Below, in pieces: positions 7,733 through 16,666 of a stretch of DNA of 64,000 bases. A program made the translations under genes and the position numbers. Below the pieces are notes generated by a model. It made no database searches. It had not been told where the DNA came from and saw only the letters and a list, made by a program, of their open reading frames with translations. Within the stretch, counting starts at the first letter, position 1. Each line of letters opens with the position of its first letter. The stretch is from 55-13 sp037190145 (lineage in GTDB: Bacteria; Armatimonadota; Fimbriimonadia; Fimbriimonadales; Fimbriimonadaceae): contig JBBCJU010000003.1 in assembly GCA_037190145.1 (NCBI GenBank), forward strand, positions 186,001 to 250,000, written 5' to 3'.

Positions 7733-9031
7733 ATGACCTTACTTTGCCGCATTATCCCAATCGCTGTCGGATTTCCTCTTCTTACTGCGGGGCAAGCAGA
7801 TCTTGAGGTCGATCTTATTAGCAGAAGCTCAGATAACAAGACGCTCGGCACTTTCTACGGTAGCAGCCATCCTGCTATTGGAGGCTTAGATGCAACCGGA
7901 GAAAAAGAAGGCCAATATGCCGCTTACATGACCTCCTGGAAAACGGATGCCAAGCATGGGGGACAAAAGCGACAGATCGTTTGGTTTAACCGAGGCAACA
8001 AGCGAACCGCACTAGTAAGCCTAGGATTTGATGATAAAGGAGCTAATGCAGATTGCTACAATCCCGCCATCTCCAATTCCGGTATGGATGTTGTGTTTGA
8101 AACATCAGCTTCAAATCTCGACCCAAATGACAACAACAAGGTTTCCGATGTTTATATTTGGCAACTCGTTCCAAGCGCTAAAGTAACCCGAGTTTCAGAG
8201 GGAGCGAACGCCCCCTCAGCTGAAGCCTCTATTTCGGGGAACGGACGTTATGTGGCTTTCACCTCAAATGCAACGACTCTGGCGGGCGGAGTAAAGGACA
8301 CATCTTCGCCTAACGTCTATCTTCGGGATATGCAAACAGGTGCCATCACCCTCATCAGTAAGAACCCTAAAACAGGGGACGCCCTTAGCGGTAGCCGCCC
8401 CTCCATCTCTGAAGATGGTTCTCGCATCGCTTTCTACTCCTTCTCAGACAAGCTCGTGGGGGGCGATAACAATGATCTTTGGGACATCTTCATCTGGACC
8501 CGCGGATCAAATGAGTTTAAGCGAATTTCGAAAGCTTTTAACGGGGCAGAGCGAGATGGAGGCACCGAAAGCAGAAGTCGAGTTGTAAGCCCAACCATAT
8601 CAGGGGATGGTAAATACGTTGCCTACTCCACCACTTCTTCCAATGTCGCAGACGGCGACTCCAACAAGATGCAAGATGTGTTTGTTGTTGAAATCGAAAC
8701 AGGAGCGGTCATCCGTGTCAGCGAAGGACCGAATAACCTTCAAAGTAACGGAGATAGCCCCGCCGGGCAAGGCGAGAAGATCGCTTTATCTCATGATGGG
8801 AAGTGGGTTGCATTCACCACAAATGCCAAGAATCTTGGTGGCAACATGATTCTGAAAAACTGGGAAACCGGTCAAACCCTGAAATTCGGAGAAGTTGGAA
8901 GAAATGGTTCAGGAACACCTGCGATTACTCGGAATGCAAAATGGTTTGCATTTCCTAGCAGTGAGAAGCTAGATAAAAGGTTTAACTCCTCTGGCATCTT
9001 TGCGATCAAGAACCCACTGATCAAGCCCTGA
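7733..9031 (+). CDS. Secreted TolB-like beta-propeller (PD40-type repeats)
   Basis: A 432-residue exported protein. After a signal peptide (about residues 1-20) it carries repeated units of the form ISxDGxxVAFxS followed by a strand naming an output (DVYIWQ, NVYLRDMQTG, DIFIWTRG, DVFVVEIETG). These are WD40-like PD40 blades, at least five in number, forming a TolB-type propeller. Acidic turns such as DNNDLWD could bind calcium. There is no enzymatic motif, so it is probably a binding or scaffold protein in the periplasm or outside the cell. The ATG at 7733 has a weak GGAG site further upstream than usual. It precedes an M28 peptidase on the same strand, with a hairpin between them. Confidence 0.8.
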   Translation: MTLLCRIIPIAVGFPLLTAGQADLEVDLISRSSDNKTLGTFYGSSHPAIGGLDATGEKEGQYAAYMTSWKTDAKHGGQKRQIVWFNRGNKRTALVSLGFDDKGANADCYNPAISNSGMDVVFETSASNLDPNDNNKVSDVYIWQLVPSAKVTRVSEGANAPSAEASISGNGRYVAFTSNATTLAGGVKDTSSPNVYLRDMQTGAITLISKNPKTGDALSGSRPSISEDGSRIAFYSFSDKLVGGDNNDLWDIFIWTRGSNEFKRISKAFNGAERDGGTESRSRVVSPTISGDGKYVAYSTTSSNVADGDSNKMQDVFVVEIETGAVIRVSEGPNNLQSNGDSPAGQGEKIALSHDGKWVAFTTNAKNLGGNMILKNWETGQTLKFGEVGRNGSGTPAITRNAKWFAFPSSEKLDKRFNSSGIFAIKNPLIKP

Positions 9032-9038
9032 TCTTGTC

Positions 9039-9071
9039 GTGGACATGACTAGCGAAGAGAGCCATGTCCAC
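9039..9071 (+). other. Inverted repeat between propeller and peptidase genes
   Basis: GTGGACATG (9039-9047) pairs perfectly with CATGTCCAC (9063-9071) around a 15-base loop. There is no T-tract after it, so it is either a weak terminator, an mRNA-stabilising hairpin or a processing site. Confidence 0.5.
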
Positions 9072-9115
9072 CTTGAAATGTCGTTCCGCCTCAAGTATTG
9101 TTAAAGACAGGTCTC

Positions 9116-10927
9116 ATGAAACTCAGAGCAGTCTTTGCCCTTCCCTTTCTCCTCTGCTTAGCTTACGGTCAATACCCTGGAGCTAAGCGAGTTCCAAACC
9201 AGTGGAAAAAGGGATTCGACTCTATAAAAATTGAAGATGCAAAGGATGTTTTGGGGTTTCTTGCTGGTCCAGAATTGCGAGGCCGCGGGTCACTTAGCTC
9301 TGATTATTGGGCAGCAGCAGGCTACATGGCCAATGAACTGCGCAAACTAGGATTAAAGCCTGCAGGCGACAACGGCTCATTCTTCCACCGCTTCGATCTT
9401 GTTCGAGCCACTGCTATCCCTGATTCCACTAGCATTGAATCAGTCGATGGGACGCTGAAAATTCCTTATGGAGCTGAATTCCAAACGGTTTGGTACGGCG
9501 ACTTTGAAACTCGGGTCAAATTTGCTTTCATTCACATTCCCGAAAAAGATGACCTAACCAGCTTTCCCTGGGATCGCTTAAAGGGGAGACTCGTAGCGTT
9601 TACCGCCGCAAGTCGACGCAATCCAGCTTTTGCATCCAAGATTGCCAATGCTCGCCAAGATCTTGGTGTCGAGCAGATGATCAGCGTTACAACGGAACCC
9701 CTTTCTACTCGCACACCTTCTCGCATTACAGGCATCAAAGACTTCCCTGACCCCCGAAACGGCACCGTTAGTCCTGTAAGGCTGTCGCTGGTTGGAGCGA
9801 GAAAGCTCGCAGAAAAGACTGGAGAAGCAGGTTTTGATCCTGAAACCCCCGAGCAACTTCTCATCGAAACTCCCGATATGGAGTTTGTTATCAAAACCAA
9901 GTCCACCCAAGAGATCACGCCTTTGACAAACGTCATTGCGAAACTCGAAGGCATTGACGCTACCCTTGCAAAAGAAGCCGTGGTGTTTGGTTCTCATTTG
10001 GACCACATGGGGCCAAGCCCAGACGGCATCCGCTATGGAGCCGATGATAACGCATCGGGATGTACTGCCAATTTGCTTATTGCACGCGCTATGACACTGA
10101 ACCCAACCAAACCCAAACGAAGCGTTCTTTTTTGCTTCTGGGCAGCAGAAGAGGCAGGGGTTTGGGGTTCCTATGCATATGTAGCACGGCCCACTTTTCC
10201 TACCCAAAACATGACGTCCTACATCAACATGGACATGTTAGGCCGCAATGAAGAGACGGGAGTGGAGATCGCAGAGAACAACTGGAATGTGGTCTATCCA
10301 GGCAGCGTTCTCACAAACTCAGGAGACTTTTATGATCGATTGGTTGAGGCGAACAGCTTTGTGAACCTTCGCTTTAAGCCAGATAAAACAGATCGTACCA
10401 ATCGCAGTGACACGCGCAACTTTGTTTGGAAACAAGTGCCAACCGTAAAGATTTTCACGGGCGAACATCCTGATTACCATCGTGCCGGCGACACGATTGA
10501 TAAGATCAATTGGGAAAAGTTGGTAAACATCTCTCGTTGGCTTTACCTTTGCGCCAGCGATCTCGCCACTCGACCCGATCGTCCCAAATTTGTTGCCAAA
10601 CCATTCGTGGAACCAGACCATTTTGTCTTGGCCGGACGCGCTACAGTAAAGGAACAGCTTGCTCTGTCAGCAAAGGCGAAATTGGTGATGATGCTCCTAG
10701 ACGAGTCGGGAAACACCCTTTCCAAGGTTGAAAGCCCGGCGACGGGAAATCGCATTGCTTTTGAAATGCTCGCTCCTAAGAAACTTCTTGCCTCGGAGAA
10801 GAAATACAGCTTAACATTCGTGATTGTAGATGGTGGCAAAGTGATTGCCTCTACCGTTGAGCCCGTATCAATCCCTCCCACGGGATGGGTCAGGGCTCAA
10901 GAAATATCGCTAACTAAGGCTCAGTAG
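9116..10927 (+). CDS. Secreted M28-family zinc aminopeptidase
   Basis: A 603-residue exported peptidase. The signal peptide (MKLRAVFALPFLLCLAYGQ) fixes the start at 9116; an upstream TTG at 9098 would lengthen it without benefit. A protease-associated-type insert spans roughly residues 130-270. The M28 catalytic core follows: VFGSHLDHMG (first zinc His), YGADDNASG (bridging Asp), FWAAEEAGVWGS (catalytic Glu and zinc Glu), NMDMLGR (zinc Asp) and EHPDYHRAGDTIDKIN (last zinc His). All metal ligands appear intact. It should release N-terminal amino acids from peptides in the periplasm. The gene ends two bases from the convergent GH43-like gene. Confidence 0.93.
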   Translation: MKLRAVFALPFLLCLAYGQYPGAKRVPNQWKKGFDSIKIEDAKDVLGFLAGPELRGRGSLSSDYWAAAGYMANELRKLGLKPAGDNGSFFHRFDLVRATAIPDSTSIESVDGTLKIPYGAEFQTVWYGDFETRVKFAFIHIPEKDDLTSFPWDRLKGRLVAFTAASRRNPAFASKIANARQDLGVEQMISVTTEPLSTRTPSRITGIKDFPDPRNGTVSPVRLSLVGARKLAEKTGEAGFDPETPEQLLIETPDMEFVIKTKSTQEITPLTNVIAKLEGIDATLAKEAVVFGSHLDHMGPSPDGIRYGADDNASGCTANLLIARAMTLNPTKPKRSVLFCFWAAEEAGVWGSYAYVARPTFPTQNMTSYINMDMLGRNEETGVEIAENNWNVVYPGSVLTNSGDFYDRLVEANSFVNLRFKPDKTDRTNRSDTRNFVWKQVPTVKIFTGEHPDYHRAGDTIDKINWEKLVNISRWLYLCASDLATRPDRPKFVAKPFVEPDHFVLAGRATVKEQLALSAKAKLVMMLLDESGNTLSKVESPATGNRIAFEMLAPKKLLASEKKYSLTFVIVDGGKVIASTVEPVSIPPTGWVRAQEISLTKAQ

Positions 10928-10928
10928 G

Positions 10929-11879
10929 CTAGCCTTTTGATTTAGGCTGCTCTCCAAGGCTCCTTTCGAGTCGATCATACTCCGTGTTGCTGATAGGCAA
11001 TACGGAGCCATGGCGGAAGCGAAATGGGAAGCTAAAGCCTGCACCAGGTTTGAATTGCCCACCCTTCAGATCTTGGGTCTCAAAAGGTTGGTAGCCCTTG
11101 CCTTGACTATAAAAATCTAGGATGAGGCACCACCCATTGTCCACTCGATAAACTTGCGGACCCTCGTAACCCCGCAACTGTGAAAGAGAAAAGTTTTCCA
11201 CCTCTTTCCAAGGTCCAGCAATCTTTGTCGAAGACTCCATCGTGATCGCCTTGAACTTCTCATCCTTAGTAAATCGAAAGTATTGTTCACCTTCCCGAAT
11301 GATCGTAGTGTCGATCACCGTAGTCGGCTTCTCAATGTAGATAAAGGGTTCTCCAAATTTGCGGAAGTCTTCGGTTCGCGCAGCCCAAATTCGATGTTTG
11401 GAAAAATCATCTCGCTTTGTGGTTGATGCCCAAAAAACCAGATAGTCCTTTGTATCTTCATCGTAAATTGCCTCTGGAGCCCAAGTGCATCCTGCATCGT
11501 CTGGAGCAACTTTTACTAGGCGCGGGGTGGACCACTTGACCAGATCTCTTGATTCCCAAATGACAATGTTTTTGCTACCCGCCCGAACGGCTCGCCCCCA
11601 GTCACCATTTAAGTTGATGGAAAGATCAGTTGCGATAAGGAAAAACTTCTTTCCATCGTGAGAACGCAGAACATAAGGATCTCTCAGGCCCTTCTCGCCC
11701 AGTTGGCTCACAAGTACTGGCTCTCCGCCTTTCAGCGCGTTCCAGGTTCGCCCATCTTTGCTAACCGCAAAATAGATCTGCTCGGTCATGGGCGTTTGCT
11801 CGCCTTTGAAAGTAACGAATAGGTATCCGCCTGAACTGGAGGCTAGGGTTGTGGTGAGCAGAAGTAGTTGCGAAATCAC
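10929..11879 (-). CDS. GH43-like secreted glycosidase (five-bladed propeller)
   Basis: A 316-residue protein with a short signal peptide and a five-bladed beta-propeller resembling glycoside hydrolase family 43 or its relatives. Typical elements are LRDPYVLRSHDGKKFFL, the CTWAPEAIYDEDTKDYLVFW blade with the conserved Trp-Ala-Pro-Glu, YEGPQVYRVDNGWCLILD, and the terminal FRHGSVLPISNTEYDRL. An arabinose- or xylose-containing side chain is a plausible substrate, but specificity cannot be read. The frame opens with GTG at 11879; no clear ribosome-binding site is present. It lies 24 bases after the pseudopilin-like gene on the same strand and may share its transcript. Confidence 0.8.
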   Translation of the reverse strand: MISQLLLLTTTLASSSGGYLFVTFKGEQTPMTEQIYFAVSKDGRTWNALKGGEPVLVSQLGEKGLRDPYVLRSHDGKKFFLIATDLSINLNGDWGRAVRAGSKNIVIWESRDLVKWSTPRLVKVAPDDAGCTWAPEAIYDEDTKDYLVFWASTTKRDDFSKHRIWAARTEDFRKFGEPFIYIEKPTTVIDTTIIREGEQYFRFTKDEKFKAITMESSTKIAGPWKEVENFSLSQLRGYEGPQVYRVDNGWCLILDFYSQGKGYQPFETQDLKGGQFKPGAGFSFPFRFRHGSVLPISNTEYDRLERSLGEQPKSKG

Positions 11880-11903
11880 TTACGTTAGATTTTGTCTCAT
11901 GTT

Positions 11904-12413
11904 TTAGTTCTCACCCTCTACCATCCGCTCAACAAAACCGCCGAGATACGCCACATTTGCCCTTTGCGACCCCTCTCTCTTTGGACTATACGGACCCGAA
12001 AAAGATGTGAGTGGATCAGCGGTGTTCTTTCTCCATACACTAGATTCATAGGCAACCACAGTATGTTCTGGTAACTCAAAATCACTGACCCTTGCTCCTG
12101 AAAGCCGAGAATTGTAGGCATAACCGAAGGAGTTATGTTCTAACGGTGCACATGGACATTGGAACATAGATTCCATGTTTTTTGTATGGCTACTTAGTGA
12201 ATCCGTCCAATACAGAGAGGGCATCAAACGATCATTGTTTGCCTCAGCATAGAGAAGCGATGCCTGAACAATCGACTTCAGATTTGATATGCATTGAGTT
12301 CGGCGAACGACACCATAAGGGCCATAAGTCGCCTTCATTTCCAGATAGAACCAGCTACCTCCAGATACAGTTACGCCTACTAGCAGTACCCAAAGCAGTG
12401 CCCTCCTCTGCAA
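11904..12413 (-). CDS. Pseudopilin-like membrane protein lacking the FTLIE motif
   Basis: A 169-residue protein with one N-terminal membrane segment (residues 5-24), followed by RTQCISNLKSIVQASLLYAE, the stretch that normally follows the helix of DUF1559/GspG-like pseudopilins. The middle has a CPC pair and the C-terminus has an H-X9-DG-like strand (ANVAYLGGFVERM). Unlike the copy at 726-1565, the prepilin peptidase motif is absent, so it may stay as an uncleaved membrane protein. The start is 2 bases after the stop of the TlpA-like gene, so the two are in one operon. The function is not known. Confidence 0.7.
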   Translation of the reverse strand: MQRRALLWVLLVGVTVSGGSWFYLEMKATYGPYGVVRRTQCISNLKSIVQASLLYAEANNDRLMPSLYWTDSLSSHTKNMESMFQCPCAPLEHNSFGYAYNSRLSGARVSDFELPEHTVVAYESSVWRKNTADPLTSFSGPYSPKREGSQRANVAYLGGFVERMVEGEN

Positions 12414-12415
12414 TG

Positions 12416-12958
12416 TTACTTCTCGTTGATCAACACTTCTACCGCTCGCGGGACATCGCCGTTTGCAAGATCAACCACCCGGATGACGCCCTTGCGATCT
12501 ACGAGAACATAGTCGGGATAAGAATCACACCCTAATGTCTTCATCAACTTTCCTGCCTCATCAAAGGCAACTGGAAACTCCATCTTGGTTTCTGTGATCG
12601 CTGACTTTCCTTTTGCTGTGTCTTTATCGCTATGCACCGCCACAATCACTAATCCCTTGTCCGCAAACTTCTTGTAAAGCTCATTCATCTTGGGAACTGC
12701 GGCTCGGCATGGTCCGCACCAATGAGCCCAAAAGTCGATCAGGACGACTTTCCCCTTGAAATCATTCCAAGACTTCGGAACTTTCGCCATGTTTTGCCAG
12801 CCATCAAATGCCATCGCAGGCAAAGTCTTGCCCTCATAAGCGTTCTTGGCATCATCATTCTTGCCGTTGCGCTCGCGTTGGAAGTCGTCAGCGGTAAATG
12901 CAAACGCAGCAACCGACGCACAAGCTACCGCAGCGATCAAGAAATTCCTGGTTTTCAT
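12416..12958 (-). CDS. TlpA/ResA-type periplasmic thioredoxin
   Basis: A 180-residue exported thioredoxin. The signal peptide covers residues 1-22, the active site is WCGPC at residues 80-84, and the cis-proline loop appears as DSYPDYVLVD. The domain order matches TlpA/ResA proteins, which reduce disulfides in apocytochromes or other exported proteins. The tail (GVIRVVDLANGDVPRAVEVL) completes the fold. It is the first gene of a probable three-gene minus-strand unit with the pseudopilin-like and GH43-like genes. It diverges from the sugar-binding-protein gene across 76 bases. Confidence 0.9.
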   Translation of the reverse strand: MKTRNFLIAAVACASVAAFAFTADDFQRERNGKNDDAKNAYEGKTLPAMAFDGWQNMAKVPKSWNDFKGKVVLIDFWAHWCGPCRAAVPKMNELYKKFADKGLVIVAVHSDKDTAKGKSAITETKMEFPVAFDEAGKLMKTLGCDSYPDYVLVDRKGVIRVVDLANGDVPRAVEVLINEK

Positions 12959-13024
12959 ATCAATATATTAACACCAATTAAGCTAGCCAACTTGGCCCGC
13001 TTCGCCCTAACCTACAAGTCATGA

Positions 13025-13030
13025 TAGACT
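13025..13030 (+). promoter_or_regulatory. TAGACT -10-like hexamer before the sugar ABC operon
   Basis: TAGACT ends exactly seven bases before the GTG at 13038, and no ribosome-binding site is visible. This is the same arrangement seen at several other genes here and suggests leaderless transcription of the operon. Confidence 0.45.
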
Positions 13031-13037
13031 GCCCTTG

Positions 13038-14582
13038 GTGATCCGGCGAATACTCCTGGTTGTCCTGATCTGTCTTGGCACTTGGGCCCTGTGGCCTGTG
13101 CAAGATCAAACCGCCTCTAGCGGATCGTTAGCTGGTGCCCCAAGGAGCAGTCGTAAGTACACTATTCGCTTTGCTCCGGGAATTTACATGCCTGGAAGGC
13201 GGCCGATGAACGTGGGTACCCCGCTCCAGGGCCTAAACAAGGTGCGGGATGCCTTTGAGAAGCTTTATCCCGATACACGAATTGAGTTCACCGAAGCTCC
13301 GGTTGGATCACGTGAATACCTGGTCACGCAGTTAGCCGCCGATCAGGCTCCAGAGATACTGAATGTAAACGTTGAAGACGTTTGGCAAGATGTTCAGAAG
13401 GGTTGGTATGTCCCACTAGACAAGTATCTTGAGCAACCCAATCCGTTTGTGAAGGTTGGAAAAACCGGAAGTAAGCAATGGTGGGATCAGTTTAAGTATC
13501 AGGCCATGAGCCGCGGGAAAGCTGCCCCGGATGGCAAGATGTACTGCATCACCTATGACATGGTGGAAACCGGAATCTTCTACAACAAGGAAATTTTCCG
13601 AAAACTTGGCATCACACCTCCTAAGGATTGGATTGAGTTTTATGCCGTTCAAGAAAAGCTCAAGAAGTCTGGTGTTATTCCTCTGCTCGTAAGTAGCTCT
13701 GACATTGCCGACTGGGGATTTGATCTCATCTTTGATCAGGTCTATGGTGAAGCGCTTCCTAGCATGGACCTCAAAAAAGATCCGAGTAGGGAGCTTGCAT
13801 TGCCGGGCTACTTGGATTGGGACGAGATTGCTTTTCTGAATAGTAAGGGGTTCTTCACAGCTCGCGACGCTCGCTTTGTCGAAACATTTCGAATCCTAAA
13901 GGATTGGCGAAGATATTGGCCCCAAAGCATGAATGCTGATCTATCCAAGCTGTTCATGACGCAAAAAGGAGCGATGTGGTGGGCGGCCAGCCCAACCGTA
14001 AACCGCCTTTCCCGAGATCCCAACATCACCTTTGACTGGGGGGTCTTTTATCTCCCAGCCATTCCTAAGTCCGTTAGTCGATTTGCAGATGGGCATGATC
14101 AGGTGGTGATTGGTGGCGCTGGAACTCAGTTCGAAGTAACAAAGACCGCGTACAACGACACTCGAAATCCAGAAACATCCGTGAAGCTTAAGCGAACAAT
14201 TGCTTTTCTTCAGTTCTTAAGCTTGCCCGAGAACTCAGATCTTGTAGTCAATGAGATACTAGCCTTCTTGCCCAATATCATTGGGTCAGAGCCTCATCCA
14301 GAACTGTTGCCGTTTCATGAGTTTCTTCAACGCCCCGCAAGCAAGACCAAGTGGCTCTTTACTTTTGACCTGAGATTCAATGAGATTTACCGTAGAATGC
14401 TGGACCTTTATCTGAATGATGGGATTGCGGAAGATGAATTTCTGGAATGGATGGAGACAAACGTGAAAACCGCCAGTGAAACCGTGGTGCGACGTAAAAA
14501 TATCGACCTCTCAGAGTTTGAAACCAAGTGGCAAGAACTCCAGTCAGAGCATACGAAGCTTCAGGAGTTTCCAACCAAGTGA
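13038..14582 (+). CDS. Sugar ABC transporter substrate-binding protein
   Basis: A 514-residue extracellular solute-binding protein (family 1). An N-terminal hydrophobic segment exports or anchors it, with no lipobox cysteine. Family hallmarks include FEKLYPDTRIEFTEAP, REYLVTQLAADQAPEILNVN, YNKEIFRKLGITPPKDWIEF and MTQKGAMWWAA. The length is near the upper end for the family. The C-terminal 60 residues are charged and helical. GTG at 13038 or TTG at 13035 may start it; I prefer GTG because of its spacing to TAGACT. It heads an operon with an SGNH hydrolase, two permeases and a lipoprotein, and should deliver an oligosaccharide to those permeases. Confidence 0.9.
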   Translation: MIRRILLVVLICLGTWALWPVQDQTASSGSLAGAPRSSRKYTIRFAPGIYMPGRRPMNVGTPLQGLNKVRDAFEKLYPDTRIEFTEAPVGSREYLVTQLAADQAPEILNVNVEDVWQDVQKGWYVPLDKYLEQPNPFVKVGKTGSKQWWDQFKYQAMSRGKAAPDGKMYCITYDMVETGIFYNKEIFRKLGITPPKDWIEFYAVQEKLKKSGVIPLLVSSSDIADWGFDLIFDQVYGEALPSMDLKKDPSRELALPGYLDWDEIAFLNSKGFFTARDARFVETFRILKDWRRYWPQSMNADLSKLFMTQKGAMWWAASPTVNRLSRDPNITFDWGVFYLPAIPKSVSRFADGHDQVVIGGAGTQFEVTKTAYNDTRNPETSVKLKRTIAFLQFLSLPENSDLVVNEILAFLPNIIGSEPHPELLPFHEFLQRPASKTKWLFTFDLRFNEIYRRMLDLYLNDGIAEDEFLEWMETNVKTASETVVRRKNIDLSEFETKWQELQSEHTKLQEFPTK

Positions 14583-15304
14583 TTCCTTCCCTTCTGCTCG
14601 CTTGCACTGTCTCCTCAGTTGCCGAGATTCCCGCACCAAGAGAATTCAGCCGCCCTCTTGTAGAATTGTTTGAGGCTCAATGGCCCAAGAATCGAACCGT
14701 TACCATTGTTTGCCACGGTCACAGTGTTCCGGCGGGTTACTTCAAAACTCCTGATGTAAGGTCACAGGACGCGTATCCACATTTGCTTTTCCTGGCCATC
14801 AAGCGCAAATATCCATTTGCGGTTGTCAACGTCATTGTCACGGCTATTGGCGGAGAAAACTCATTGCAAGGCACGAAGAGGTTTGCCCGAGACGTGCTTT
14901 CTCTCCGGCCCGATGTCGTGACTATCGACTACTCTCTGAATGATCGCAGTATTGGATTGGATCGAGCACGTGAATCTTGGGAAGAAATGATTCTTGCCAG
15001 CCAAAAAGCGAAAGCACAGGTGATCTTGCTCACTCCCTCATGGGACACAGGTTCAGACATCAATGTGCTGAATCAACATGCTCTTCAAGTGAGGAGCTTA
15101 GCGAAAACATATGGCACCGGCCTTGCCGATTCTTTTGATGCGTTTGATAGATCAATCAAGAATGGAAAGGGTGCGGAGGCTTTCATGTCTCAACCTAACC
15201 ATCCTAATCGCACGGGGCACGAACTTATTGTTGATCGACTCTTGCCCTGGTTTGGGATAACAGAACGTAGCGCCATTACAGCGACGAGGTTGCGTTCTGG
15301 CTAA
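14579..15304 (+). CDS. SGNH/GDSL-type hydrolase
   Basis: A 241-residue SGNH hydrolase, probably exported (hydrophobic start IPSLLLACTVSSVAE). Block I reads VCHGHSVPAGYF with the nucleophile Ser49 in a GHS rather than GDS context. Block III is YSLNDRS (the oxyanion Asn) and block V is QPNHPNRTGHEL with the catalytic His. The family removes acetyl or other acyl groups from carbohydrates or lipids. The GTG start overlaps the stop of the binding-protein gene (GTGA), so translation is coupled. An upstream ATG at 14528 is in frame but lies inside the previous gene and precedes the signal. Its place in a sugar-import operon suggests deacylation of the imported glycan. Confidence 0.85.
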   Translation: MIPSLLLACTVSSVAEIPAPREFSRPLVELFEAQWPKNRTVTIVCHGHSVPAGYFKTPDVRSQDAYPHLLFLAIKRKYPFAVVNVIVTAIGGENSLQGTKRFARDVLSLRPDVVTIDYSLNDRSIGLDRARESWEEMILASQKAKAQVILLTPSWDTGSDINVLNQHALQVRSLAKTYGTGLADSFDAFDRSIKNGKGAEAFMSQPNHPNRTGHELIVDRLLPWFGITERSAITATRLRSG

Positions 15305-15341
15305 AGCTCGTCAACTGACCTCAAAAGCGGCGAGCTATGCG

Positions 15342-16202
15342 ATGTTGGTGCCAACATTCGCACTGTTAACGGTTTTCAGCCTCGTACCGTTTCTTTGGGC
15401 CTTTGCAACATCATTCTACGACTATGAAGTGGGAGGAGAATCTCGGTTTGTAGGATTCTCTAACTATGTTGAATACCTATCAGATCCGACTTTAGTCTCT
15501 AGCTTTGTCAACCTCCTCATCCTAACTCTGTTTGGATTGGCTACGGTGACTACCGCTCCCCTTCTCGTTGCAAAACTTATCTTTTCATTAAAATCAGAGC
15601 AAGCTCGCTATATCTATAGAGTTCTCTTTTTGATCCCCATCGTAGTTCCCGGAGTTGCGGGGCTTATGATCTGGCAAAGCATGATCTATGGGGATACCGG
15701 ATTTCTTAATGAGTTACTCCGATGGGCCGGACGCCCCGATTTAGCTAGAGGTTGGCTCTCCGATCCCGACACCGTTCTTTGGGCGATCATGTTTATTGGA
15801 TTCCCTTTTGCCGGTGGCATCAACATCCTTATCTACTATGCTGGATTAGCCAGCATTTCAGAAAGTATCCATGAAGCAGCGGAATTGGATGGTTCTACAG
15901 GGATACGAAAATTTATTCGTATTGATGTTCCCCTTGTATTAAGCCAAATGAAGTTGCTTGTGATCATGACGGTTATCGGCACTATTCAAGGATTTGAAGG
16001 CATGTTTATATTGACAAAAGGAGGACCGGGTCTCAAAACAATGGTCCCTGGCCTTTGGATGTATATGAACGCCTTTAGCTTTCAAAGAATGGGATATGCG
16101 TGCGCCATTGGCGTCATCTTGTTCCTTATTATTCTTGGGCTCACGATTTTAAACATGAAGTATTTCAGATCCTCAGAGGACCTAACGGCGGAAAAAGTAT
16201 GA
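15342..16202 (+). CDS. Sugar ABC transporter permease (MalF/UgpA-like)
   Basis: A 286-residue inner-membrane permease with six membrane spans. The EAA loop that docks the ATPase reads ESIHEAAELDGSTGIRKF, followed by IDVPLVL. GMFILTKGGPG near the end is typical of the first CUT1 permease. The ATG at 15342 leaves almost nothing before the first span. The frame is open back to about 15297 (through CTG codons), adding a basic segment LAKARQLTSKAASYA that looks like a normal cytoplasmic N-terminus, so the true start may be a CTG at 15297 or 15315. It overlaps the following lipoprotein gene by ATGA. Confidence 0.92.
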   Translation: MLVPTFALLTVFSLVPFLWAFATSFYDYEVGGESRFVGFSNYVEYLSDPTLVSSFVNLLILTLFGLATVTTAPLLVAKLIFSLKSEQARYIYRVLFLIPIVVPGVAGLMIWQSMIYGDTGFLNELLRWAGRPDLARGWLSDPDTVLWAIMFIGFPFAGGINILIYYAGLASISESIHEAAELDGSTGIRKFIRIDVPLVLSQMKLLVIMTVIGTIQGFEGMFILTKGGPGLKTMVPGLWMYMNAFSFQRMGYACAIGVILFLIILGLTILNMKYFRSSEDLTAEKV

Positions 16203-16648
16203 AGTGGATTACAGCATTCTTCTTAGTATTGGTAGTGTTGATATCGGGAGGGTGTAATTCACCAGTCGGCTGCGGAGGCGTTTATTGGGAAACTCCAAAT
16301 CCCAGCTATGCTGGACGATTTGTAGGTTCCTACAAAGGACAATCAGGAGACACACAGGAATATAACATAGACATGACAGTCACAAATGCAGGAAGTCTGT
16401 CTGGCACTCTTTCTAAAGCAGGGACATCAAGTGCCACAGCTGTGACGGGCAGACTCGTTGACTTCCAGAACGGTTGTGACCGAGGGATCGTACTTCAAGT
16501 TTCTTTCCAGTTTGATGGAGAAAGTGAACGCCAAATAAATGGACGTCGCACCCAGCGCGTTCTTGAAACTTGGAAGTTTGCTTCCACTTTGTATGAAGGG
16601 ATGGACAATCCCATTAGCAAAGCTGACCTTGTGATCACAAAGAGTTAA
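16199..16648 (+). CDS. Lipoprotein encoded between the two permeases
   Basis: A 149-residue lipoprotein of unknown family. The signal ends in the lipobox ISGGC (Cys19). The mature part begins Gly/Pro-rich (NSPVGCGGVYWETPNPSY) and then forms a single beta-rich domain with alternating strands (FVGSYKGQSG, LSGTLSKAG, IVLQVSFQF), like small lipocalin or immunoglobulin-like folds. The start overlaps the stop of the first permease gene and the stop is 18 bases before the second permease. Its position inside a transport operon suggests a surface or periplasmic helper for substrate capture, but this is inference. Confidence 0.8.
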   Translation: MKWITAFFLVLVVLISGGCNSPVGCGGVYWETPNPSYAGRFVGSYKGQSGDTQEYNIDMTVTNAGSLSGTLSKAGTSSATAVTGRLVDFQNGCDRGIVLQVSFQFDGESERQINGRRTQRVLETWKFASTLYEGMDNPISKADLVITKS

Positions 16649-16666
16649 CGAAAACCAATTTTAGAC

